NCBI RefSeq assembly: GCF_042658925.1
Contig: NZ_JBHSRF010000016.1
Coordinates: forward strand, 1 to 64,000
DNA length: 64,000 nt
Reading direction: 5' to 3'
Origin: Sphaerisporangium aureirubrum
GTDB taxonomy: Bacteria; Actinomycetota; Actinomycetes; Streptosporangiales; Streptosporangiaceae
A model generated the notes under the pieces. That model ran no database searches, was not told the DNA's origin, and worked only from the letters and a program-made list of their open reading frames with translations. The position numbers and the translations under genes are program-made. Shown piece by piece: positions 8,922 to 18,997 of the stretch. How positions within the stretch are numbered: the stretch's first letter is position 1; every line of letters starts with the position of its first letter.

Positions 8922-9206
8922 CCAGAGGGGTAATCACTCGGAAAACGGCTGACGATGACGACATTACCGCTGTTCACGGGCTCTTTCCGTCCCGCGGCGA
9001 CCAATGCGACAGGCTCGGCCCGGAGGCAGCGAACCGTCCGCACGCACCGGCCTCCCTTCCGCCGTCCGCGCCCCTGGGCGCCGCGGCCACGACCACCCGC
9101 CCCGCGCACCTCACAGGACGACCCAAACAAAGGAGGGTACGCGGGCGGCGAGCCCCGCTCGATTACCTGACGGCCACGCATTGGTAGCCGCGGCGAAACA
9201 CCGGCC

Positions 9207-10283
<1,077 letters not shown>

Positions 10284-10348
10284 GTCCGCCGAGTTTAGTA
10301 AGCCCCGGACCGTACGCCGTACCGCGCGGGGACCTCGGGACTGGAATC

Positions 10349-11845
10349 ATGCGACAGATGGACGTCATGGCGCTCGCCTTCCAACTCGTGGCAGGGCTCG
10401 CGGCCGGGCTGGTCGTGGGGTTCGCGCTCGGCCGGGCCCGCGCCGCCGCCGGGGCCGCGGCGGCCGAGGCGCGGGCCACCGAGGCCGAGCGCCGGGCCGC
10501 GCTCGCCGAGGCGGCGGCGCTGGCCGCCGAGGAGAAGGTGTCCTACGTCGAGGAGCAGATGACCCAGCGCTTCCAGACGTTGTCCAACCGGGCGCTCGAC
10601 GTCAACAACCTGCGGTTCCTCGAACTGGCCGAGGGCAGACTGGCCGCCTCCCGGTCCGACGCCGCCGGGGACCTGGAACAGCGCAGGCAGGCCGTGGAGA
10701 ACCTCGTGGCACCGCTGCGCGACACGCTGGCGCAGGTGCAGGACCAGCTGCGGCAGAGCGAGACCGGGTACCGCGTGGCGCACGCCGAGCTCGGCAAGCA
10801 GATGGACTTCGTCCGGCACAGCTCCGAGCAGCTGCGGGCGCAGACCGGGGCGCTGGTGCGGGCGCTGCGGCGGCCCGAGGCGCGGGGCCGGTGGGGGGAG
10901 CTGCAACTGCGGCGGGTCGCGGAGATCGCGGGGATGGCGCGGTTCTGCGACTTCGACGAGCAGGCGAGCGCGACCACGCCCGGCGGGGTCGTGCGGCCGG
11001 ACATGGTGGTGCGGCTGGCCGGGGGCAAGAACATCGTGGTGGACTCCAAGGTGTCCCTCGCCGCGTACCTGGAAGCCGCCGAGGCCGCGGAGGACGGCGT
11101 CGTGGACGTACGGCTGGACGCGCACGCCCGCCACATGCGCGAGCACGTCGACCGGCTGGCGTCCAAGATGTACTGGCAGGCGTTCACCCCCACGCCCGAG
11201 TTCGTGGTGCTGTTCATCCCCGGCGAGGCCTTCCTGGCACCGGCCCTGGAACGCGACCCCGCCCTCCTGGAATACGCCATGTCCCGCCGCGTCCACATCG
11301 CCACCCCAACCACCCTGATCACCATGCTGCGCACCGCCCAGTACGCCTGGCAGCAAGCCGCTCTGAGCGACAACGCCCGCGCCGTGTTCGACCTCGGCAA
11401 GGAGCTCTACGACCGCCTCGGCACCATGGGCCGCAGCCTCGACACCCTCGGCCGCACCCTCGGCCGCGCCGTCGCCACCTACAACCAGACCGTCGGCTCC
11501 CTGGAGACCCGCGTCCTGGTGACCGCACGCAAACTCAACGACCTCGGCGTCGTGAACGCCCCCCTCCCCGCCCCCGAGCTGATCGAGGACCTCCCCCGCC
11601 CACCCTCCGTGCCCGAGCTCGTCACGGACGACCCCGAGGACGCGTCCCCCGGGCGACCGGGTGACGGCGAGGACGTCCCGCCTGACGATCAGAAGGACGA
11701 CGGCGGCCTGTCCGGCGACGGGCGGGCCCGGGAGGACGGTCGTGGTGCGGGGATGGGCCCTGAGCCGCAACCCGCTGGTGAAGAGAAGGCAAGGGCGTTC
11801 CCGGGTCCGCCCCCGGGCGGTAAGTTTGCGCCAGGCTCGTCGTAG
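10349..11845 (+). CDS. rmuC: DNA recombination protein RmuC
   Basis: A 498-residue RmuC family protein, linked in E. coli to limiting inversions at short inverted repeats. An N-terminal hydrophobic helix (LVAGLAAGLVVGFALG, residues 13-28) is followed by an Ala/Glu/Arg-rich coiled coil to about residue 200, then the nuclease-like RmuC core. The core includes the segment RRPEARGRWGELQLRRVAEI near 172 and the motif KNIVVDSKVSL near 228, which is the restriction-endonuclease-like signature of the family. The C-terminal 70 residues are low complexity. ATG codons at 10349, 10358 and 10367 are all possible starts; the first is reported. Confidence 0.93.
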   Translation: MRQMDVMALAFQLVAGLAAGLVVGFALGRARAAAGAAAAEARATEAERRAALAEAAALAAEEKVSYVEEQMTQRFQTLSNRALDVNNLRFLELAEGRLAASRSDAAGDLEQRRQAVENLVAPLRDTLAQVQDQLRQSETGYRVAHAELGKQMDFVRHSSEQLRAQTGALVRALRRPEARGRWGELQLRRVAEIAGMARFCDFDEQASATTPGGVVRPDMVVRLAGGKNIVVDSKVSLAAYLEAAEAAEDGVVDVRLDAHARHMREHVDRLASKMYWQAFTPTPEFVVLFIPGEAFLAPALERDPALLEYAMSRRVHIATPTTLITMLRTAQYAWQQAALSDNARAVFDLGKELYDRLGTMGRSLDTLGRTLGRAVATYNQTVGSLETRVLVTARKLNDLGVVNAPLPAPELIEDLPRPPSVPELVTDDPEDASPGRPGDGEDVPPDDQKDDGGLSGDGRAREDGRGAGMGPEPQPAGEEKARAFPGPPPGGKFAPGSS

Positions 11846-11887
11846 GGCGGCCCCGGCCAGGTGGGGCCGGGCCTGGAGGGGACGACA

Positions 11888-12433
11888 GTGGTAGCTCGGG
11901 AGCGCACGCGACCAGGGGTCAGGCTGACCGCACGGGGAGCCGTCACGCTCGTCTTCGTCATCACCCTGGCCTCCGAGCTGACCGGCTCGATCACCGTCAC
12001 CTGCGCCACCTTCGCCGCCGCCTGCGTGGTGGCCGTCCTGCTGGTCCAGCCCAAAGACCTGCTCGCCCTCGCGGTGACCCCTCCGCTGCTGTTCTTCCTG
12101 GTCACCCTGATCTCGGCCGTCGTCGCCGCCCTGGGCGCCCCGTCCATGGTCCAGGCCCTCGGCCTCGGCATGTTCACCGACCTGAGCGCCGCCGCCCCCT
12201 GGTTGTTCGGCACCTCGGCCGCCATGCTCGCCATCGCGTGGTTCCGCGGCCTCCCCGACAACATCACCGCCCTGAAGGCCGACCTGCGCTCGGACCGCCC
12301 CACCCGACCGGCCGTCCGCCCGAAGACGGTCCCCGCGAAGTTCGCCCCCGAACCGGAGGGCTACTACGAACCCCGCGTCTACGGCTCCCCGCGCGACCCC
12401 AAGGACCGCCCCGGCGTGCAGAGCGGCCCCTGA
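11888..12433 (+). CDS. DUF6542 integral membrane protein
   Basis: A 181-residue protein with a short basic N-terminus, three or four hydrophobic helices between residues about 15 and 115 (for example FAAACVVAVLLVQ and LLFFLVTLISAVVAALG) and a basic, Pro-rich cytoplasmic tail of about 60 residues. This matches the actinobacterial DUF6542 family, which commonly lies next to ispH; its function is unknown. The GTG at 11888 is chosen because GGAGGGG lies 6 nt upstream; the frame is open further back to 11861 without such a site. It converges on ispH with 19 bp between stops. Confidence 0.75.
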   Translation: MVARERTRPGVRLTARGAVTLVFVITLASELTGSITVTCATFAAACVVAVLLVQPKDLLALAVTPPLLFFLVTLISAVVAALGAPSMVQALGLGMFTDLSAAAPWLFGTSAAMLAIAWFRGLPDNITALKADLRSDRPTRPAVRPKTVPAKFAPEPEGYYEPRVYGSPRDPKDRPGVQSGP

Positions 12434-12452
12434 TCCCCGTACGGACCGTGGG

Positions 12453-13421
12453 TCAGGAAGAGGCGCGGAGGTCGCGGCGGAGCTCGTGGGGGAGGGCGAA
12501 GCGGACGCTCTCCTCGACGGACTCGACTTCCTCGACGGTGGTGTAGCCGTGCGCGGCCAGGTGGGTGAGGACGCCTTCGACCAGGGACTCGGGGACCGAG
12601 GCACCGCTGGTGACGCCCACGGTGGTGACGTCGGCGAGCCAGGTGTCGTCGATCTGGCCGGCGTCGTCGACGAGGTAGGAGGCGCGGGCGCCGGCGTCCT
12701 TGGCGACCTCTACCAGGCGCTTGCTGTTGGAGGAGTTGGTGGAGCCTACGACGATCACCAGGTCGGACTCGCGGGCGATCTCCTTTACGGCGATCTGGCG
12801 GTTCTGGGTGGCGTAGCAGATGTCGTCGCTCGGGGGGTCGATCAGCGCGGGGAAGCGGTCGCGGAGGCGGGCCACGGTGTCGGTGGTCTCGTCGACCGAG
12901 AGGGTGGTCTGGGAGAGCCAGACGACGCGCTCGGGGTCGCGGACCTGGACCGAGGCGACGCCCTCGGGGCCGTCGACGAGGCGGACGTGGCGGGGGGCCT
13001 CACCGGCGGTGCCCTCGACCTCTTCGTGGCCCTCGTGGCCGATCAGCAGGATGTCGTAGTCGCTCGCGGCGAAGCGCTTGGCCTCGTTGTGGACCTTGGT
13101 GACCAGGGGGCAGGTGGCGTCGATGGTCTTGAGGGACCGGGCGGCGGCCTCCTCGTGGACGGCGGGGGCCACGCCGTGGGCGGAGAAGACGACGATCGCG
13201 CCCTCGGGGACCTCGTCGGTCTCCTCGACGAAGACGGCGCCGCGCTCCTCCAGGGTCTTGACCACGTGGGTGTTGTGCACGATCTGCTTGCGGACGTAGA
13301 TCGGCGCGCCGTACCGCTCCAGGGCTTTCTCGACCGCCTGGACCGCACGGTCGACGCCCGCGCAGTAGCCGCGCGGCTTGGCGACGAGGACACGCTTGGT
13401 CTCGGTGGTCTGAGAAATCAT
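12453..13421 (-). CDS. ispH: 4-hydroxy-3-methylbut-2-enyl diphosphate reductase
   Basis: Last enzyme of the MEP isoprenoid pathway: reductive dehydroxylation of HMBPP to IPP and DMAPP on a [4Fe-4S] cluster. The protein has 322 residues from the ATG at 13421. Iron-sulfur cysteines lie in PRGYCAGVDRA (about residue 19), DATCPLVTKVH (about 105) and DDICYATQNRQ (about 200). The VVFSAHGV histidine motif, the substrate motif SSNSKRLVE and the near C-terminal SGASVPE are all present. The frame extends 49 codons upstream of the chosen ATG, but that stretch is not conserved-looking and is intergenic in character. Confidence 0.97.
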   Translation of the reverse strand: MISQTTETKRVLVAKPRGYCAGVDRAVQAVEKALERYGAPIYVRKQIVHNTHVVKTLEERGAVFVEETDEVPEGAIVVFSAHGVAPAVHEEAAARSLKTIDATCPLVTKVHNEAKRFAASDYDILLIGHEGHEEVEGTAGEAPRHVRLVDGPEGVASVQVRDPERVVWLSQTTLSVDETTDTVARLRDRFPALIDPPSDDICYATQNRQIAVKEIARESDLVIVVGSTNSSNSKRLVEVAKDAGARASYLVDDAGQIDDTWLADVTTVGVTSGASVPESLVEGVLTHLAAHGYTTVEEVESVEESVRFALPHELRRDLRASS

Positions 13422-13645
13422 GGGTCCATCGTATGCGCAGGCGATTCCCGGGGCCGCCCGGCCTGTGGACGGCGCGGGGGATAATCCCAAGTCATGGGTG
13501 AGCTTCCCCTGGCACGCGCGGTATATCTGCTTCCCTATGCTTGAGGGGAGTGTGCGATAGGACAGCACCGTCCTCGCCCCTTGACCTTACGCGGCACGGT
13601 CCGTCCGAGACACGCCGCCCGAGAGCAGATTCTTAGGGAGTCGGC

Positions 13646-14503
13646 ATGTCACTGACCGACATCGTCCGCAGCATCGCCAAGAATGTCCGGCAGACCGTCT
13701 CCGATCCCGGTGAGCTGAAGGAGAAGGCCAAGGACCTCCCCCTCAACGTGCTGCAGACGGCGCTGACCGGCGTGGGACAGGCGCTGACGCTCAGCGACCG
13801 CGTCCGCACCCGGCTGCGCAACATCGTCGGCGACCGGGACACCGACGTGTCCGCCCCCGCGCCCGGCGACCGCGACTCCGCCTGGGCCACCGCCACCGAA
13901 GAGGCCCCCGAGCGGGACAAGCCGGCCAGGCGCGAGCCGGTCATCTTCGCCCCCCGCCCCAGCCCGGCCCCCACCGGCGCCCCCTCCAACGGCGCCACCA
14001 AGCCCGCGGCCACCACGACCCCCGAGCCCACCACCGTGGCAGAGCCCGCGTCGACCGTGGCAGAGCCCGCCGCGACCGTGACCGAGCCCTCGGCCACCGT
14101 CACGGAGACCGAGCCCGTCGCCGCCCCGGCCGAGGCCGTCGTCACCCCGGCCGAGCCCGTCACCGCTCCGGCCGAGCCCGTCGTCACCCCTGCCGAGGCC
14201 GTCGTCACACCCAAGGCCAAGCCCGCCGCGGCGAAGCCCGCCACCACCCGCAAGAAGCCCGCCACCCCGAGGGCGAAGGCGGCGCCCAAGGCCAAGCAGG
14301 CGGCCACCGAGTCCGGTGCGGCGCTCGCCGAGCCGCTGGCCGGGTACGCGGAGATGACCGTCGCCTCGCTGCGGGCCCGGATGCGCGGCAAGAGCGTCGA
14401 CCAGATGCGCGCCCTGCTGGAGTACGAGCAGAGCACCACGGCCCGGCCCGAGGTCGTCCAGATGTTCGCCAGGCGCCTCGCCAAGCTGGAGAGCGGCGAG
14501 TAG
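13646..14503 (+). CDS. Lipid-droplet-associated-type protein with Ala/Pro/Thr linker
   Basis: A 285-residue protein of the actinobacterial family usually found between ispH and xseA. Residues 1-70 form a predicted amphipathic helical domain (MSLTDIVRSIAKNVRQTVSD onwards). Residues about 85-225 are a repetitive linker of Glu-Pro-Val/Ala-Thr units (TPAEPVTAPAEPVVTPAE) and Lys/Ala/Pro-rich sequence. Residues about 230-285 are a compact helical C-terminal domain (LAGYAEMTVASLRARMRGKS). Homologues are annotated from memory as lipid-droplet-associated proteins (Rv1109c-like). The ATG follows AGGGAG by 7 nt. The cellular role is inferred only from the family label. Confidence 0.7.
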   Translation: MSLTDIVRSIAKNVRQTVSDPGELKEKAKDLPLNVLQTALTGVGQALTLSDRVRTRLRNIVGDRDTDVSAPAPGDRDSAWATATEEAPERDKPARREPVIFAPRPSPAPTGAPSNGATKPAATTTPEPTTVAEPASTVAEPAATVTEPSATVTETEPVAAPAEAVVTPAEPVTAPAEPVVTPAEAVVTPKAKPAAAKPATTRKKPATPRAKAAPKAKQAATESGAALAEPLAGYAEMTVASLRARMRGKSVDQMRALLEYEQSTTARPEVVQMFARRLAKLESGE

Positions 14504-14525
14504 CACCGCTTTGTAGGCTGCCCGC

Positions 14526-15734
14526 ATGACGGCGAAGACCACACCGGAGCAGCCCCTGCCGATCCGGTCGGTGCTGCAGATGGTGGCGCAGTGGATCGGC
14601 AGGCTCGGCGTGGTCTGGGCCGAGGGCCAGATCACCGACCTCTCCTCCCGGGGCGGCACGGTGTACCTGACCCTGCGCGACCCCGTGGCGAACGTCTCGG
14701 CCCGGGTGACGTGCCCCCGCAACGTGTACGAGGCCACGGTCCCCCGGCCCGTGGACGGCGCGCGCGTCGTCGTGCTCGTCAAGCCCGACTTCTGGGTCAA
14801 CCGAGGCTCGTTCGCGTTCACCGCCCTGGAGATCCGCCCGGTCGGCGTCGGAGAGCTCCTGGCCCGCCTGGAACGCCTGCGCCAGATCATCGTGGCCGAG
14901 GGCTTGGCGAACGCCGACCGCAAGCGCAGGCTCCCGTTCCTCCCGCACGTCGTCGGCCTGATCTGCGGCCGCGACTCCGCGGCCGAGCGCGACGTCCTGG
15001 AGAACGCCCGCCGCCGCTGGCCCGCCGTCCGCTTCACCGTGGAGCAGGTCGCCGTGCAGGGCCAGTACGCCGTCGGCGAGGTCACCGAGGCACTCCGCAA
15101 GCTCGACGCCGACCGCGAGATCGACGTGATCATCATCGCCCGAGGCGGCGGCTCACTGGAGGATCTGCTCCCGTTCTCGGACGAGTCCCTGGTCCGCGCC
15201 GTCTCGGCCTGCCTCACCCCCGTCGTCAGCGCGATCGGCCACGAGCAGGACAACCCCCTGATCGACCTGGTCGCCGACCTACGGGCCTCCACCCCCACCG
15301 ACGCCGCCAAGAAGGTGGTCCCCGACGTCGGCGAGCAACTGGCCCTGATCAGGCAGTTGCGCGACCGGGGACGCCGCGTGGTCGTCGGCTGGCTCGACCG
15401 CGAACTCTCCTGGGTCTCCGCCGTCAAGTCCCGCCCCGCCCTGGCCGACCCCGTCCGCGAGATCGAACGCCGCGCCGAACAGGTGGACGGCCTACGCGAG
15501 CGCTCCCGCCGCTGCCTGACCTCGTCCCTGGACCGCGCCGAGGACTCCCTCGGCCACCTGAGAGCCCGCCTGGTGGCCCTCTCCCCCGCCGCCACCCTGA
15601 AACGCGGCTACGCCATCGTCCAGCGCCCCGACGGCGAGGTGATACGCCTGGCCGCCGACGTAACCGAAGGCGACGACCTGAGCGTGCGCTTCTCCGACAC
15701 CAGGATCGCCGTAACCGTCTCCGAACCCCAATAG
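14526..15734 (+). CDS. xseA: Exodeoxyribonuclease VII large subunit
   Basis: Catalytic and DNA-binding subunit of ExoVII, a bidirectional single-strand exonuclease. It has 402 residues: an N-terminal OB-fold (VWAEGQITDLSSRGGTVYLT, about 35-110) and the catalytic core with GLICGRDSAAERDVLENA near 145. The conserved IIIARGGGSLEDLLPFSDE motif is at about 200, the AIGHEQDNPLIDLVADLRA motif near 237, and a coiled-coil tail follows. It begins 22 bp after the preceding gene and its stop abuts the xseB start, so the two subunits are co-translated. Confidence 0.97.
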   Translation: MTAKTTPEQPLPIRSVLQMVAQWIGRLGVVWAEGQITDLSSRGGTVYLTLRDPVANVSARVTCPRNVYEATVPRPVDGARVVVLVKPDFWVNRGSFAFTALEIRPVGVGELLARLERLRQIIVAEGLANADRKRRLPFLPHVVGLICGRDSAAERDVLENARRRWPAVRFTVEQVAVQGQYAVGEVTEALRKLDADREIDVIIIARGGGSLEDLLPFSDESLVRAVSACLTPVVSAIGHEQDNPLIDLVADLRASTPTDAAKKVVPDVGEQLALIRQLRDRGRRVVVGWLDRELSWVSAVKSRPALADPVREIERRAEQVDGLRERSRRCLTSSLDRAEDSLGHLRARLVALSPAATLKRGYAIVQRPDGEVIRLAADVTEGDDLSVRFSDTRIAVTVSEPQ

Positions 15735-15735
15735 G

Positions 15736-15987
15736 GTGGCCAGAGTGACCGAGGAGAACGCCGAGACCCCGTCCTACGAACGCGCCCGCGAGGAACTGAC
15801 CGAGGTAGTCCGCAAACTGGAGACCGGCGGCCTGACCCTGGAACAGTCCATCGACCTGTGGGAACGCGGCGAACGCCTAGCCGCCCTCTGCGAGGAATGG
15901 CTCCAGGGCGCCCGCGTAAAACTGGCCGCCGCCATGGCCCGCCGCGAGGACGGCCCCGACGCCCGCTCGGATGACGCCCCCTTCTAG
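15736..15987 (+). CDS. xseB: Exodeoxyribonuclease VII small subunit
   Basis: An 83-residue helical protein that decorates the XseA coiled coil in ExoVII. The family core SYERAREELTEVVRKLETGG (residues 13-32) and LEQSIDLWERGERLAALCEE follow the standard pattern. The GTG at 15736 lies 1 bp after the xseA stop; a second GTG at 15745 is an alternative start. It is the last gene of the conserved block before the accessory island. Confidence 0.95.
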   Translation: MARVTEENAETPSYERAREELTEVVRKLETGGLTLEQSIDLWERGERLAALCEEWLQGARVKLAAAMARREDGPDARSDDAPF

Positions 15988-16085
15988 TTCCTCACCGCAG
16001 GGCCCGGCGATCCCTCGGAGGACACTCCCTATCTGCCGATCGGTCGCCTGAAAGACTCTTGCCACGACCGCCAGGGAGGCGGTGG

Positions 16086-17465
16086 TCAGGCCGAGGTGGA
16101 CGTGGAGGCGGCGGTCATTGCTGTTTCCAGTTGGTTCAGGATTGTGTACGCGTCGTGGGCCAGGGTTCTGGAGTCGGGGCTTTCGATGTAGAAGACCCCG
16201 GCAAGATTGAGGGAACCTCGTGGGGGGTCGAAGGACGCCATGGGCGTTCCCGGCGGCAGGCTGGTGAGGTCTGGCACGATCTCGATGTGGCTCCCGGGCG
16301 AGACCAGGGAACGCAGGTCGAGGTGGGTGGGCTCGAACGTGGGTGTGCTCCTCCATGGGACGCCCAGGGAATCGGCCGCGATCATGTTGACCGAGCCGGC
16401 GGCCCGGCGGCCGGGGCCGGTGATCATCTGCTTGGGTAGGCCCGGGTTGTTCCCGAGTGAGGCCATCGTCAGGGCTCCCACCAGGTCGACGCCGTGGATC
16501 GCCTCAACCTGCCGGGTCAGCAGGTGCCCGCCGAAGCGGGCAGCCGTCTCCAGCAGGCAGACTCGCCGGCCGGGCAGCAGCTTCATCTCGGTGTGGGTGC
16601 CGCAGGTGCCGAGCCCGAGCGCGTTCACGGCCTGTACCGACACCCGCTCGATCTCGCGCTGCAGCGGCTCGGGCAGGACGGACGGCGCGAGGTTGCCCCG
16701 CTCGACGAACGGGCGCAGCGTGGGGAGCCGCTCGGTGATGCACACCGGGTGGTAGGTTCCCTCGACGACCAGGCCCTCGACGCTGAGGTAGTCGGCGTAC
16801 CGTGCGTCGTCGTGCCAGGACGACCGGCTGGACACGATGATCTCCTCGGCGATGAGCTCGCCGGGCTCGGCCACGTAAAGTTCCGCCATGTTCGCCTGCC
16901 GCGCCTTCTCGGAGGCGGCGCGGGCCCGGGCGTACGCGGAGGGGATGTCCTCCGGCCGCTCGACGACGACCTGGCCGATCGAGCCCGCGCCCCACGCCGT
17001 CTTGAGCAGCACGGGCGGGGCGAGCAGTGTCCAGGCGAGGCGCAGGTCCTCCACCGAGTCGACCGGGTGGAAACCTGGGACCGGCACGCCGGCTTCGGCC
17101 CACGTCCGCCGCATGAGCCGTTTGCTGCGCGCCTTGATCACCTCGCCGCCCGGCCCGGGCAGGCCGAGCCGTTCGGCGGCCACGGTGGTGGCGATCAGGG
17201 CGAATTCCGAGAAGGTGAGGACGCCCTGGGCGCGGACGGACCGCGCCGCCTCGACGATCCGGCCCGCCAGCGCCTCGCCCGCGAGCCCGTCCCCGGTCGC
17301 GTCGAGGACGGAGGCGCAGTGCGCGGCGATGGCCGCCCCACCCCCGGCCGGGGGTGCGGAGATGGCGAGCAGATGGACCTCCGCGTGCGCGGCGACGCGG
17401 GGGAGCACGTCGGAGAGCGGCGGTCCGCCACGCGCGTAGACCAGCAGGATCGGGGGTCTGGTCAT
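16086..17465 (-). CDS. ATP-grasp domain ligase (candidate amide/peptide-bond-forming enzyme)
   Basis: A 459-residue protein with an N-terminal Rossmann-like domain (RPPILLVYARGGPPLSDVLP) and an ATP-grasp core. Putative ATP-binding residues lie in VLLKTAWGAGSIGQV near 152-166 and in TEMKLLPGRRVCLLETAARF near 300-320, where the Glu and the Arg-Phe-Gly-Gly segment match the Mg-ATP and phosphate-binding E-x-N-x-R-x-GG pattern of carboxylate-amine ligases, with Ala for Asn. The C-terminal 120 residues are a lid-like domain typical of L-amino acid ligase or BacD-type enzymes. It is the last gene of a three-gene operon, 4 bp after the AsnB-like gene. Family chemistry is acyl-phosphate activation and attack by an amine; the substrates cannot be read from sequence. 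Confidence 0.85.
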   Translation of the reverse strand: MTRPPILLVYARGGPPLSDVLPRVAAHAEVHLLAISAPPAGGGAAIAAHCASVLDATGDGLAGEALAGRIVEAARSVRAQGVLTFSEFALIATTVAAERLGLPGPGGEVIKARSKRLMRRTWAEAGVPVPGFHPVDSVEDLRLAWTLLAPPVLLKTAWGAGSIGQVVVERPEDIPSAYARARAASEKARQANMAELYVAEPGELIAEEIIVSSRSSWHDDARYADYLSVEGLVVEGTYHPVCITERLPTLRPFVERGNLAPSVLPEPLQREIERVSVQAVNALGLGTCGTHTEMKLLPGRRVCLLETAARFGGHLLTRQVEAIHGVDLVGALTMASLGNNPGLPKQMITGPGRRAAGSVNMIAADSLGVPWRSTPTFEPTHLDLRSLVSPGSHIEIVPDLTSLPPGTPMASFDPPRGSLNLAGVFYIESPDSRTLAHDAYTILNQLETAMTAASTSTSA

Positions 17466-17469
17466 CGGC

Positions 17470-18984
17470 CTACTCCTGGAAGACGAAGTAGCCGTTGGCC
17501 GCGAAGTCCCAGCCGGGCCTGCGGTAACGGGCGGGCGGCAGGGGGTAGCCGGCGTCGAGGTACGCCTGGAGGAAGTAGGCCGCCTCGGGCTGGTCGAGGC
17601 CTATCTCCCGCAGCAGCTCGCCGTCCAGGCCCGTCTCCTGCCCTCGGGCGAAGTCGATGAGCTGGAACAGCAGGCCGGTGCCCTGCGGCATTCTGATCTT
17701 CGGGCGCCAGGCCAGGTAGTCGGGGATCACGCCGCTGATCGCCGCGCGCAGGATCCACTTCTCGATGCCGTCACGGAACTTGTACTCCATCGGGAGCTTC
17801 CAGGCGAAGTCCACCACCTCGCGGTCCAGGAAGGGGACGCGCGCCTCGACGGTGTTCATCATGGAGAGCCGGTCGACCCGTTGCAGGTCGGTGCGGTGCA
17901 GGTTCATCACGCGGTAGCGGCTCATGGCGACCGGGTCGGGGTGCTCGCGGAACAGCTCGTACCCGGCCAGCGACTCGTCGCTGCCGTCCCCGACCAGCAC
18001 GACCTTGAGGCCGAGCTCGCGCGCCACCTCGTAGGCCGGCGCCATCACGCAGGAGTCCATGATGTCGATCACCTCGAAGGTCTCGACCTGCTGCACGATC
18101 GACTTCATGCTGTCGATGAGCTCGCCGTACTCCAGGTGCCGCGTTATCTGCCGGATGCCGAGGTCCCGGCAGGAGCGCTCGGCGAAGTCCAGGTCAGGTG
18201 CGCCCGGGAAGCCGACGGTGATCGCCGTCACGTCGGGGTGGTGGCGGGCCGCCAGCCCGAGGACGGCCGCGCTGTCCACGCCGCCGCTGTAGATCACGCC
18301 GATCGGCAGGTCGGTCTGGACACGCTTGCGCACCGCGTTGTCCATCAGCCCGCGGAACCCGGCGACGAGCTCGTCCTCGCCGTCTGGCAGGGGGCTGTCG
18401 TCCCGCTCGTCGTAGCGGTGCGGGCCCGCGCCGTCCACCATCAGGTGGCCGGGCGGGAACTCCCGGGGAGTCACCTGGATCGGGAGGAAGCACTTGATCT
18501 CGGACGCGAACAGTAGGCGGTCGCCGTCCCGGGCCCAGTACAGCGGCTTCACCCCGAACCGGTCCCGCGCGCACAGGAAGCTCCGCCGGGAGGCGTCGTA
18601 GACCACGAACGCGAACATGCCGTCGAGGTGGAGGGGCAGGTCGGCTCCCCACTCGCGGTAGCCGTGCACCAGGACCTCGGTGTCGGAGGCGGTCTGGAAC
18701 CGGTGGCCGAGCCCGGCCAGCTCGCGGCGCAGCTCGGCGTGGTTGTAGATCTCGCCGTTGAACGTCGCCCAGACGTTCCGCGCGGTGTCGGACATGGGCT
18801 GGGCGGCCGTCGCGCGGTCCACGATGGCCAGGCGGTTGCAGCCCAGCGCCGCGCCCGGAAGCTCGGCCACACCGCCGAAATGCTCGGCGTCGCCGCGATG
18901 ACGGATCTCGGAGAGCATCACCTGCACCCGGGTGCCCGGCACGCCGCCGGCCGGCCCGGCTATTTCCGCCGTGATTCCGCACAT
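17470..18984 (-). CDS. Asparagine synthetase (glutamine-hydrolysing)-like amidotransferase
   Basis: A 504-residue two-domain protein. Its start is fixed by the ATG at 18984, which puts the N-terminal nucleophile at Cys2 (MCGITAEI) and has GAGGAGA upstream. The class II glutaminase domain covers residues 1-190 (RHRGDAEHF, CNRLAIVD, FNGEIYNHAELR, DRFGVKPLYW). The synthetase domain has the PP-loop SGGVDSAAV near 250, GDGSDESLAGYELF near 340 and the late motif RVPFLDREVV. It is shorter than primary AsnB enzymes. Such enzymes use glutamine nitrogen and ATP to amidate or cyclise a carboxylate; several serve in antibiotic pathways. Position between a methyltransferase and an ATP-grasp ligase favours a specialised role over bulk asparagine supply. 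Confidence 0.88.
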   Translation of the reverse strand: MCGITAEIAGPAGGVPGTRVQVMLSEIRHRGDAEHFGGVAELPGAALGCNRLAIVDRATAAQPMSDTARNVWATFNGEIYNHAELRRELAGLGHRFQTASDTEVLVHGYREWGADLPLHLDGMFAFVVYDASRRSFLCARDRFGVKPLYWARDGDRLLFASEIKCFLPIQVTPREFPPGHLMVDGAGPHRYDERDDSPLPDGEDELVAGFRGLMDNAVRKRVQTDLPIGVIYSGGVDSAAVLGLAARHHPDVTAITVGFPGAPDLDFAERSCRDLGIRQITRHLEYGELIDSMKSIVQQVETFEVIDIMDSCVMAPAYEVARELGLKVVLVGDGSDESLAGYELFREHPDPVAMSRYRVMNLHRTDLQRVDRLSMMNTVEARVPFLDREVVDFAWKLPMEYKFRDGIEKWILRAAISGVIPDYLAWRPKIRMPQGTGLLFQLIDFARGQETGLDGELLREIGLDQPEAAYFLQAYLDAGYPLPPARYRRPGWDFAANGYFVFQE

Positions 18985-18997
18985 GGTCTCTCCTCGG

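Larger units (their letters stand above)
8653..9206. other. Leader/intergenic region of the T4SS-like operon
   Basis: This 554-bp stretch is visibly richer in A and T than the flanking genes. Open frames across it have poor codon bias and no supporting ribosome sites or motifs, so no gene is called. It holds a 15-bp palindrome at 8718-8732 and two 13-bp direct repeats at 8891-8921. It probably contains the promoter of the leftward operon. No riboswitch or small RNA was recognised. Confidence 0.5.

Noticed and set aside
8555..9181. 208-codon minus-strand frame entering the T4SS leader
   Set aside because: The part outside the TcpC-like gene is about 85 codons with poor GC3 bias, and the rest is antisense or shadow sequence; it could still hide a small peptide, but there is no positive evidence.
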